The notes under the pieces: generated by a model
Database searches by the model: none
Told to the model about the DNA's origin: nothing
What the model saw: only the letters and a program-made list of their open reading frames with translations
Shown here: one piece after another, positions 55,524 to 64,000 of the stretch
Numbering within the stretch: the stretch's first letter is position 1
Layout: every line of letters starts with the position of its first letter
Translations under genes and position numbers: made by a program
NCBI GenBank assembly: GCA_932294295.1
Contig: OW028580.1
Coordinates: 15,057,602 to 15,121,601, forward strand
DNA length: 64,000 bases
Reading direction: 5' to 3'
From: Alitta virens
Taxonomy: Eukaryota > Annelida > Polychaeta > Phyllodocida > Nereididae

Positions 55524-56799
55524 ATTATTCTTTTTCAATATGGGTTACATTTTCTACGTTACCATTCCTCACATTAAAAATAAATTGCCATGCAATTACA
55601 GTAAATTAATTTGTAAGATCTGGTTTGGATTTTATCTGATTTAAACCCAGTTCTATCCTCGTCCCGGATAAAAATAGTTTTATCCAGATAAATCCCCGGT
55701 GTTCGGGGGTGAGATCTTATACATTCTCCGCCATACACTGACTGTTACAGTTCAAATGCGCCAGTTAGATTTGTTGGGTGAATTCATATTTATTGACCAT
55801 CGCATCAATCTTTCTGTAAGCAATGACCACATTTGCTGTTGAGTACAATGATGTGTAATTATAAGCGATCGTCATCGCATAGCTTTACATCAAAGTAGTG
55901 GTTAATTCCCAGATAACAAACACCACCCATGAAAATTATAAAAATGGTCGAAATATCAAGACTCTAGACTCAAGACGAATTTATTTGCCTTCATACAATA
56001 ATATAATAATAAGTTGAAACAATCAATATACTCTATTTACAGTGTATGAGAGGCCAGAACACTCTAATACACATTAATTGCATCGCTATCGAGTGCCCTC
56101 CTGGTTTTCCGAGAGATCCAAGCAAATCATTATAAGTGAATGACAATGGCAAATTTCTTTACATTACATAAATGAAGGTATTTGGAAGGATGTCCATTGT
56201 TTATAGAAATCAAGCATATTTGGAAGAAGGAGATCACTGAGCCCATGCTATCTTTTTGATGACATTCACATGCTATATCCAACTGAGCAATTTAATGTGG
56301 CCATGTAATTTTGATGAAATTCACATGCTGCACTATGACTGAGCATTTTTAGGTGGCCATTTATGGGTAGTCAGTAGTCTCAAGGTGGTCTTAATTATGA
56401 GGCTCAAGTGCTTCCACTGTGCCGTTTTTCTTAGTTACACAAATACTCATAACCCACTACTTAGCCGAACCTACAACCCAACACACCCAATAATGCATTG
56501 TTGCAAATAGCCACCCCAAATGCTGCACTTAACCTGGTTATTGAGTTGCCAAATAATTCATAAAGCTCCCCACTCCTCTTCTTACTATTGCCTTATTTTT
56601 GCAATAAGTGCACTTCATATACACTCATGGTGACAAGAACCACTTGGGGAGCGACATAACTTCCATATTTAGCTTTGCACTTTCATATGGTGTTCCTTTG
56701 TTGACATTCTTTTGCCCTCTACCACTCCTGGAAACATGAAAGTCTGAGAATTCTTACCCCAGGGAGCTGGGACCTTTGTGAGCTCAGCAACAACAGGTT
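55524..56799. other. No supported gene; possible non-LTR tail
   Basis: GAATTTATTTGCCTTCATAC at 55977 followed by GCTATCGAGTGCCCTC at 56084 on the plus strand looks like a reversed LINE 3' UTR (compare GCCGCTATCGAGGGACC at 8430). Confidence 0.4.
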
Positions 56800-56868
56800 T
56801 TTTTGTGAACCCTTCCAGGTTCTCTGCGAACCCTTCCAGGTTCTTACTGAGCCCTTCGCAGGTTCTCT
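56800..56868 (+). repeat. 21-bp tandem repeat GAACCCTTCCAGGTTCTCTG, 3 units
   Basis: Third unit is GAGCCCTTCGCAGGTTCTCTG. It explains the repeated KGSQRTW in the 121-codon minus ORF, which is therefore not supported as a gene. Confidence 0.85.
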
Positions 56869-57492
56869 GTCAAACTTGGAGGCTGTCTGTGAAACTTGGG
56901 CTTGTTCTTTCCTCTCCTCACATAACTCAAAGCTTTCCCCTGGAGCAATGGCTGCGGATCTTAACCTGAGACACAGAAGACAATATTGCTGCCTCTGCGA
57001 TATTGGAAATATTTTCATGGTGTTTATGGTTGTCTTTGAAATATTATTCTGAAATCTACCGTACAAATGTATGTTATTTACCACATGTCACTAAAATAAA
57101 GATTTTCCTTCCTTCCTATAAGGCTCAGTTACAATACTCTGGTTCCTCTTTAGCTCCCTGTGGGTACGGAGCTTATTTCTACCTGTCTCTCTGACAGCAT
57201 CTTCTATACTTAGTCTAACAGCATACCACCATTTAGATTTATAAATCTAATAAAGTATTATATACATTTGATAACTCTGAAAGTACATCGAAGTGACTTT
57301 CCATCTCACAAAGATAGGACAATCCAATGTCATCATAGAAATTACAGACACGGCAAGACCAGTTTCGTGATGTCTGACTACAAGATTATACAAAGATTTT
57401 TTTGTGAGGCTGTGTCTGCTTGAATTAACCATTCTACACCAGTGTCTAGTAAATACCCAACCACAGATGGTGGGAGATATGTGTATGAGAAT
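56869..57492. other. Nothing recognised
   Basis: An 88-codon minus ORF (57247-57513) runs into the hAT-like MITE and has no domain. Confidence 0.45.
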
Positions 57493-57651
57493 TAGTGTCG
57501 TGTACCGGTCCACGATATATCGTTAAAACCGGCAAATTCTAAACGATACAGAAACCGGTGTCAATTTATGTATCGCGATATGTATCGTGTATCTGTTCAA
57601 GATATCGTTGATACGTATCGTATCGCTCAGCTGTTATGATACACAACACTA
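57493..57651. mobile_element. 159-bp hAT-like MITE with imperfect 8-bp target duplication
   Basis: Ends TAGTGTCGTGTACC and inverse TAGTGTTGTGTATC; flanks ATGAGAAT and CTGAGAAC (6/8). Inside are many GATAC/GTATC words (ATCGCGATATGTATCG). Confidence 0.6.
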
Positions 57652-58048
57652 CTGAGAACTAATTTAGAATATACAGAAGAAATTATAATTTTTACAGATA
57701 AAAACATTTTCACACATGGCTATAAACAGCCACATATTCAGTGTAGGGCTGTTATCAGGTATTTGTATACTGGAGTACATCAATGCATGTACTAAGTCTG
57801 GAAACAGTACTTTATATATATATCTTCTTATTATTGTAATATTGAGTTGACGGTCAGATATTCACAAATAATTTACTTACAATATTATTGGCTTAATTAA
57901 TTCGATTTCTATTTTCTATACTGAGTATACATATTGCGTGGAACTTTTTCTCACAGAAAATACGTTACAACTTATAGAATAGGAAAGGTATTTTGTGCAA
58001 AATCAAATAACAGGTCCTATAGGTGGAATGTTTAACGAATGTTAATAT
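57652..58048. other. Nothing recognised
   Basis: AT-rich spacer between two MITEs. Confidence 0.5.
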
Positions 58049-58050
58049 TA

Positions 58051-58502
58051 GGGTGCTCTAAAATTAGTGGTTTAAAAAATAAAAATTTCAAAAGTTTGCT
58101 CACCGGAGCTTTTCCATTCCTATGATAAAGATCAACTACCATTACCATGCAAAATTTCATACTGCGTAAACTGTTGACACGCAATCCAAGATTTTTGCAA
58201 AAGCACACTTTTTAGTAAGAATTTATAGTCAAATGTGTGTTTAGACTGAACTCTGTGCTAATTATGATATTGTTTCACAATAGTGTACAATAAAGTAAAA
58301 ATTAACTTTTTTTTCAACTGAAACAAAAACCACTGTATAATGGTGTCTGAGCCAATACAAATTCAATGGCTATCATACCGGATATTTCAACAGCCTTGTG
58401 GCAAGGCTTAGAATGGAGATATTGCCTAAATTGTAGTGGAATGGGAAAAACTCTGGGAAGCAAGGGTTTTTTTACCTTCAGTTTTGATTTTTTGGAGCAC
58501 CC
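58051..58502. mobile_element. 452-bp TA-flanked MITE (mariner-like ends)
   Basis: TA|GGGTGCTCTAAAA at the left and the inverse GGGTGCTCCAAAA followed by TA at the right. Both overlapping ORFs (58314-58508, 58366-58575) run across its end and have no domain. Confidence 0.65.
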
Positions 58503-58504
58503 TA

Positions 58505-58964
58505 CCATATATGTCCTTCACCACAATACATTTTGTATTGTTATTAGAATGGATATAACTAACACAAAATGTTGATATCTTCCTCATTAGTACAAACAGT
58601 TGTAGCTTAGTCACAATAAAGCTGTTTCTTTTATGATCACCATTATAGGGTCCTGAAAGAATAATATTGTCAAAATACTTAAGTTATTCCTTTGGCATAT
58701 TGAATAAATCGGGTCATGGCCTAGTACATCAGCCTTCATGGGAGCTAAGTTGTTATGACAACCATTCTTCTAGGAATATTCAATAACTATTTTTGGTGGT
58801 TGCCATGCTTGGCATTTCTGTTAATGCTATAATAACCATGCTGACTTAATGACTCTATGCAATACAATATGAAAATGCCAGAAGCATCCGGCTGAACTGC
58901 AGCCCAGTGGAATTATAAAGATAATTTTACCCACAAATTGCTTCTCTACTTTCTCCTATTGTAT
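58505..58964. other. Nothing recognised
   Basis: AT-rich, no ORF beyond shadows. Confidence 0.5.
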
Positions 58965-59030
58965 CTCGCTTAAATTCGGTCTATATTCGATCTGAAAACA
59001 CGTAATTGAAGCTTATTAGCTGTGCTACAT
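58965..59030 (-). mobile_element. Solo fragment of the foldback arm repeat
   Basis: ATCTCGCTTAAATTCGGTCT and ATTCGATCTGAAAACACGTA match the arm unit (as at 52226-52265), about 6 kb from the intact element. Confidence 0.65.
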
Positions 59031-59186
59031 GATGAGATGCTTAAAATAATGTTTGCTTCGCCGTTCGAGAATCTTCGTAAAAAAAAACTCCTAGGGTACC
59101 CTTTGCACATGTGCGCGATTGAGATTTCGCTGAATTCTACAATAATCGTGGTGTCACATGACCTCCCTGTTTGATCATATGGCCTC

Positions 59187-59377
59187 TGGGTGGGTGGGTG
59201 GATTAGGGCTTTACGTCCTGTATTTCTGCACCTGATGGGCTAATTAGGACATGCAGGGACCATGGCAATGAGACAAAGGATGAAACAGCCATCCAACATA
59301 GGCTCAACCGGGAATTGAACCCGGGACCCAGTGGTTGGAAGCCCAGCACGCTACCACTGAGCTAGGCCCCCACCCGC
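59187..59377 (-). mobile_element. tRNA-derived SINE A, copy 7, with 9-bp target-site duplication
   Basis: TATGGCCTC at 59178-59186 is repeated at 59378-59386. Intact box A and box B (GGGTTCAATTCCCGG on minus) and a (CCCA)n tail. Its low divergence from the 41911 copy implies recent activity. Confidence 0.9.
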
Positions 59378-59386
59378 TATGGCCTC

Positions 59387-60094
59387 AGGGCCTTCGGCTA
59401 TTATTACTAATAATTTGTAAGGTTAGGTTATCACTGAGTTGGGTCATAAATCAGGGCTTTGAATATTCTTAGAAATTATATATATATATATATTAAAACC
59501 GATTACAATTATACAATCATTACTGTATCCAAATGGCAAAGATAGGTTTGAATTAAAGCATAAGGTTGTTTCTTATTAATTCAATACCTAATTTAATTGT
59601 GATCAATGTTACAATTAATGTCAGGATAATTAATGGTATTTGTTACCATGATTTTATAAGCCAATTCAATTGTATCCAGCCTGCATGAACTTCACCGCAA
59701 TAGAAATAATCCCCAGTAGCTACTATGTATAATTATGCAGAACGAATTAGGATATGAGACACCAGTTTTCCTTTTGGTCAGTTGAATAGAATGAAGATTT
59801 TGCAATGCTTTCCGTCTAGACCTTCAATATTACGAGAAGCTTAACTCCAGAGTAAATAAGAAAATAATCCATGAAGTGACTGGCATAAAATTTTCTGACA
59901 ATCATAAATAAGATAAGACAATACAAGATTATTGTCATATATATATAGTATATATATTTGTCTCGTGAAAACTCAAAACGTTTATATAAAATAAATAAAT
60001 GGCTAAATAGCAAATAACAGTCTCCTACCAAAGTGAGTAAAAACTTCACACTCTTTGGTTTGGTTCAGAAAATGTTCACATCAGCTGGCCACCA
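59387..60094. other. AT-rich, nothing recognised beyond (AT)n tracts
   Basis: One 77-codon minus ORF (59816) with hydrophobic low-complexity content; not supported. Confidence 0.5.
59476..59496 (+). repeat. (AT)n tract
   Basis: Ten AT dinucleotides. Confidence 0.9.
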
Positions 60095-60432
60095 ACATAA
60101 TCTTCTTCTTCTTCTTTCTTTCTTTTTCTTCTTCTTCTCTTTCTTCTTCTTTTCTTTTAGTCTTTTTCTTCTCTCCTCTCTGTTTCTTCTCTTTCCTCTC
60201 TTTTCTTCTTCTTCGTCTTTTCTTCTTCTATTTCTTCTTCTCATTCCTCTCCTTTATTCTTCTTCTTCTTGTTCTTCTATTTCTGCTTTTCCCCTCCTCT
60301 CCTTCTTCTATTTCTTCCTCTCCTTCTTCTTCTATTTCTTCTTTTCCTTCCTCTCTTTTATTCTTCTTCGTCTTTTCTTCTTCTTAAATTTCTTCTCCTT
60401 CCTCTCCTTCTTCTTCTTCTTTTTCTTCATCT
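60095..60432 (+). repeat. Polypyrimidine (TTC)n tract, about 340 bp
   Basis: TTCTTCTTC units with CTCCT interruptions and almost no purines on this strand. The 140-, 110- and 82-codon ORFs (FFFFSLFLL) are translation artefacts. Mirror-symmetric pieces could form triplex DNA. Confidence 0.95.
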
Positions 60433-60894
60433 TGCCAAAGTTCAAGTTGCAATAAATATTGTCACTAAACGTATTCAATTTGATAGTATTCAGTGCAGTT
60501 GTACTAACGTTATATAGGTTTTGTTGGATATCACGTGCTCAAGAATGTTTATATTCTAAGCATGCAGTACTGCTACTATGACAATTTTCTGAAGACCTCC
60601 TTTTTCTGCAGAACTATTTGATGTGAACAGGTTAAAGAGATCTTGTCACCGTTCCTAAATTTGATTTGTAAATCCAATAATGTGAGCACTGCCAAATTGT
60701 GTCTAGCTAACAATATTAACTGAGCATTGGAATGTGAAATGGCCAAACCTGTAGCTGCTATCCTTGCTGCACCAAAAGAGGGGGTATGGCAATGAAACCT
60801 ACTGAATCTGACAGTTTTTAGTCAGTAGGCAGGCACCCTTTTTCATAGTCACCTTCCATCAGTAACATAGTAGTTTTAGTGTTAGTTAGCCTTT
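60433..60894. other. Nothing recognised
   Basis: No ORF, no repeat partner seen. Confidence 0.5.
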
Positions 60895-61300
60895 ACCCCT
60901 ATGGTGGGATATTTTACTTACACCAGCATAGATTCTGAGTACAAGGCACCAAACATTTAATGTCTCATGCAACTGACATCATTCTTTTCTTCGTAAGGTT
61001 TAAATTGACAATCGGTGTTCGCATTATTAAGTTTATGTACAATGTATTTTTTATTTCCTCCTTTCCTTGATCAATTGCTTTGTTAAATGTTTCTATCTTA
61101 AATATTTTCTGGGTGCTCCCCTTGCCAGCGACAGCTAACTGTCATGTAAGGGGCCCCAATCACTTGCATTATTCCCCATGTGATTGGTTGAATAAAGTTG
61201 TTCTGAGTTCTGTTCTGAGTCCTGAGTTCTGACAACCAGCTGAGATGTAGCTCATGAGGAGTGCCCGAGCTTTGGTAAGACAACAAAGTCTTCCTTGCTT
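60895..61300 (-). mobile_element. SINE B superfamily, subfamily D, split copy
   Basis: The 3' part (GTGGGATATTTTACTTACAC, AGTACAAGGCACC) at 60895-60985 and the core (CCAGCTGAGATGTAGCTCAT, GAGGAGTGCCCGAGC) at 61235-61275 are separated by about 250 bp of unrelated AT-rich DNA, as expected if another insertion split the SINE. Confidence 0.5.
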
Positions 61301-61502
61301 TGAGGGTAGCAACATTTAGGGTGAAGACCTTGACCCCAGTGACCACCAAGCTCCCCAATAGCTAAGTACAGAAGCGAATGACCTTTCCTGTTGAAATGTC
61401 GATAAGCGTAATATACCTGCAAACATATTATCATGTACCTACGTTTATGAGCATGTGATGGGAATGAACCCGCAATTGGTTCATGCATAATTAATCACAG
61501 CA

Positions 61503-61659
61503 TTTCATATTTTGCTAAAGCACAGATCATATTTATTGCCTTTCTGAGGATGTTTATTATTAAAGAGATTAATGAAATATTTCATATTGTGCCAAAGCAC
61601 AGATCATATTTATTGCTTTTCTGAGGATGTTTATTATTAAAAAGTGTAATGAAATATTC
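61503..61659 (+). repeat. Tandem duplication, 77-bp period
   Basis: TTTCATATTTTGCTAAAGCA (61503) and TTTCATATTGTGCCAAAGCA (61580), followed by the shared GGATGTTTATTATTAAA. Confidence 0.9.
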
Positions 61660-61823
61660 ATTGCAAAATCATCGCAGTAAACCCTTATGAGTAATTTACA
61701 ATTATAGTGCTTAGTTCGCATTGGATTTGATACATTTGCCAGTGCTCCTGTAGCAGTGAATCTGTTTTTACCTATAAAGTGGATGTAACTAATCAATAAC
61801 AGCTTGAATTCCCTCTGCCAATG

Positions 61824-62015
61824 TGTATGTGTTTGTGTGATTAGGGCTTTACGTCCTGTATTTCTGCACCAGTTGGGCTAATTAGGACAGGTAGGGACCA
61901 TGGCAATGAGACGAAGGATGAAACAGCCATCCAACTTAGGCTCGACCGGGAATCGAACCCGGGACCCAGCCGTTGGAAGCCCAGAGTGCTACTTCTGAGT
62001 TAGGCCTCCGCCACG
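61824..62015 (-). mobile_element. tRNA-derived SINE A, copy 8, with 13-bp target-site duplication
   Basis: CCCTCTGCCAATG at 61811-61823 is repeated at 62016-62028. Box B is perfect (GGGTTCGATTCCCGG); box A is altered (AACTCAGAAGTAG). The tail end carries GT-rich sequence instead of CCA repeats. Confidence 0.9.
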
Positions 62016-62114
62016 CCCTCTGCCAATGAAAAGTACTAATTTTTACCTTCAGTATCAGTCAGGGAATAATGTGTTAATTATCTTATTATCAGTAAAATAT
62101 ATCTTCGCAATTAC

Positions 62115-62275
62115 GACCTCTCAATATTAAAGACACCTCAATTTTAATACCACTTCATTTGGGTACCAAATTGTAACTGTTATGTTTACAAAAACTCAAG
62201 AATTAAGACCATCGTGATATCATCGTTATATCAAGACCACAGTGATTTACAATTATTGCCTTAATTGCTGATTCA
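62115..62275. mobile_element. Candidate Tigger-like element
   Basis: ACGACCTCTCAATATTAAAG on the left; AATTAAGACCATCG and a right end GCTGATTCAACTGTA that reads TACAGTTGAATCAGC in inverse, the expected CAGTTGAA-type terminus. Confidence 0.45.
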
Positions 62276-62667
62276 ACTGTACATGTATAATTTTATATAG
62301 TGTAAATGGAGGCAATTTCCTCTCCCTCCTGCAGGGGCTTCAGTGACCTCCAGGCCACTAACATTGCATCAATTTCCTATTTATGAAAAGAAGGATGTTT
62401 TTCAATGAATATTCAAAGGCCAATTATCGGTTGGAGGTAATTGCTAGGTAATTCTATTGCAATCTCATCATTGCTATACTTTGTTATCAAAGCATCAAGG
62501 CCAGTCAATTTACTGTGCAAGGCTCATGATTTTCACTTTTTGGATAAAGGATGAATTCAGAATCCGATACAGTATCTAACAATAGTGAGCGTGCTCCCAA
62601 ACACATGTCTGTGTCTTAATGCTACTGGCCCAAAGCTTAGTCAGCTTATATGACTAGCTGCCAGAGG
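62276..62667. other. Nothing recognised
   Basis: Mixed sequence with no ORF over 60 codons. Confidence 0.5.
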
Positions 62668-62895
62668 CTGACATAATGATGAGATGATAAGGCTTTGAGT
62701 CCACACCATTTTACACATTTACCCCCATACGTGAGGTTTCACTTGCCCAAGCACACACACCGAGTACAAAGCACCTCCTATTCAACGTCTTATGAGAACA
62801 ACATCCAGCTGGGATGTAGCTCATGAAGAGCGCACGACTCAAGAATTGAACCCACTGCCTTTAGCAGAGCCTGACTAGTCTGGAATTGGCGGATG
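62668..62895 (-). mobile_element. SINE B superfamily, subfamily D, copy 3
   Basis: Contains CACACACCGAGTACAAAGCA, CAACATCCAGCTGGGATGTA, GCTCATGAAGAGCGC and the decayed box B AATTGAACCCAC, all on the minus strand. Confidence 0.7.
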
Positions 62896-64000
62896 TCTTA
62901 AAGCTGCATTGTCAGTCGGTTTTTGTCCCAACAAAAAGGCTATCCAAATGAATGAATTCGATAACCCAAACTGTCTAAATTGTACTAAATTATAAATTAT
63001 TGTTACTTTTTAGTAAATTATGCATTTTAAATCGTCGCCAATTCGCGATTTCACAGTCATTTTATGAAAAATTTAGGTCAGAATTGTTTCAATTTATGCA
63101 AAAAGCGATTATTATACAAATTTTTATACGTTATAAACTTGGAATTTTGTTTATGCCTCAATTTCATTTGATTGGCCATAAAAGCACTTGCAATGTAAAC
63201 AAATCGGCAATTTTTGATGGCATGAAAATTAAATAATAGGGTATGTTTATTAATTTTATAGAGATATAGTGAACCTAGCAAAGCCCTGATGGGATTTAAT
63301 CAGTTTTTTTAGAAAAAATTAAATGAATGCAACCGATTTTGGTCACTGTCATATTGAGTGAAAATGCAGCTTTAACCACTAGGCCTCTGTCAATTCTACA
63401 CTGGTCAGCCATATTGGCTCGATGTTTGCCAAGGCATTGACACACCTGCTATCAAGGATTATATTTTTTTATTTAGTAGCACTATATTGTATCACAATAT
63501 ATTACCAAGCTTATGCTACTTTACTGCAATGTTTAGAAGGGGTGCTTATTGTTTGTTTTATTGCATCATCCCCGACGTTAAATAAAAAAATATTCTTATT
63601 TTATCTTATCTTTAAATTTCATTCAATGCAGAGACTGCAAGAAGTTGTTAGATTAATATTACTATGCATACTTTACTGCCATGTTCAGAAGGATGTACTA
63701 ATTATTTGTTAGATACTGTGATACATTCAATATAACAAATACCATTACATAAGAAAGAGAGAAGTAAATAAAGGATAAGGATAGGAAAAGAACAATTCAG
63801 TTATTATTGAAGGTTGTTAATTGAGGAAGCGTTGGGAATAACAGGAATGGAAATGTCTGGGAAGTTCAATGATTAATGAAGGCTTCAGGATGTCTGAAAT
63901 GATAATTTTTTTGTTATTTACTGAAAAGCACCTCCAGACAATAGTTTCATCAGACTCTTGTGGAGAAAGACCAGTTATTTCTGTGATGGATTAATGGATG
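62896..64000. other. No supported gene at the right edge
   Basis: ORFs at 63000, 63078 (minus) and 63422 are AT-rich and lack domains. The diverged direct repeat at 63490-63715 overlaps the last of them. Confidence 0.5.
63490..63715 (+). repeat. Diverged direct repeat of about 60 bp
   Basis: TATTACCAAGCTTATGCTAC to TGCAATGTTTAGAAGG (63500-63545) resembles TATTACTATGCATACTTTAC to GCCATGTTCAGAAGG (63656-63695). Confidence 0.55.

Noticed and set aside
56719..57084. 121-codon minus-strand ORF as a gene
   Set aside because: Central part is a 21-bp tandem repeat and no domain or splice context is seen.
60033..60517. ORFs of 82-140 codons rich in F, L and S
   Set aside because: They are the three frames of a TTC polypyrimidine tract.

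Overview
The window looks like intron or intergenic DNA from an AT-rich, repeat-dense animal genome, most likely a marine invertebrate. The evidence is several tRNA-derived SINE families with split A/B boxes and target-site duplications, eroded non-LTR retrotransposon pieces, many foldback/MITE elements, long tetranucleotide arrays, and a splice-acceptor-bounded coding exon. There are no bacterial operons, ribosome binding sites or CRISPR arrays. I cannot name the species from sequence alone. All similarities within the window were read by eye; none was computed.

Only one convincing protein-coding exon is visible: 32847-34210 on the minus strand. It encodes most of a type II membrane glycosyltransferase of the nucleotide-diphospho-sugar transferase type (PF03407/GT77-like) with a DLD metal-binding motif. 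A strong acceptor site cuts the ORF at codon 12, so the true N-terminus should lie in an unseen upstream exon. Nearly every other ORF of 60-170 codons is explained by repeats. The exceptions are two LINE-like fragments (36570-37350 and 19770-19980) and a possible third (53770-53945).

Layout. 0-10 kb: dispersed repeats, two CCCAGATAGCATTCC palindromic elements, a 0.67-kb terminal-inverted-repeat element (5083-5755) inserted into a 52-bp tandem repeat, and a SINE. 10-20 kb: promoter-like CCAAT/E2F repeat copies, SINEs, more palindromic elements, a candidate CRE/CCAAT promoter near 17.2 kb, and an (AAGT)n array. 20-32 kb: two near-perfect 155-bp hairpin elements (20873 and 30856), SINEs and a long (ATCT)n tract. 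32-34 kb: the glycosyltransferase. 34-45 kb: a LINE 3' end, SINEs with clean target duplications and dispersed repeats. 45-53 kb: the most structured part, with a 1.7-kb inverted-repeat element carrying a minisatellite, a 32-bp satellite of about 39 units (47912-49149), and a 3.35-kb giant foldback element (49646-52992) with arms of about 1.1 kb. 53-64 kb: LINE fragments, hAT-like and TA-flanked MITEs, a polypyrimidine tract and further SINEs.

There is no evidence of genes acting together. The interest lies in transposon architecture: modular foldback elements, hairpin MITEs, satellite formation next to a SINE, and promoter-like motifs spread by repeats.
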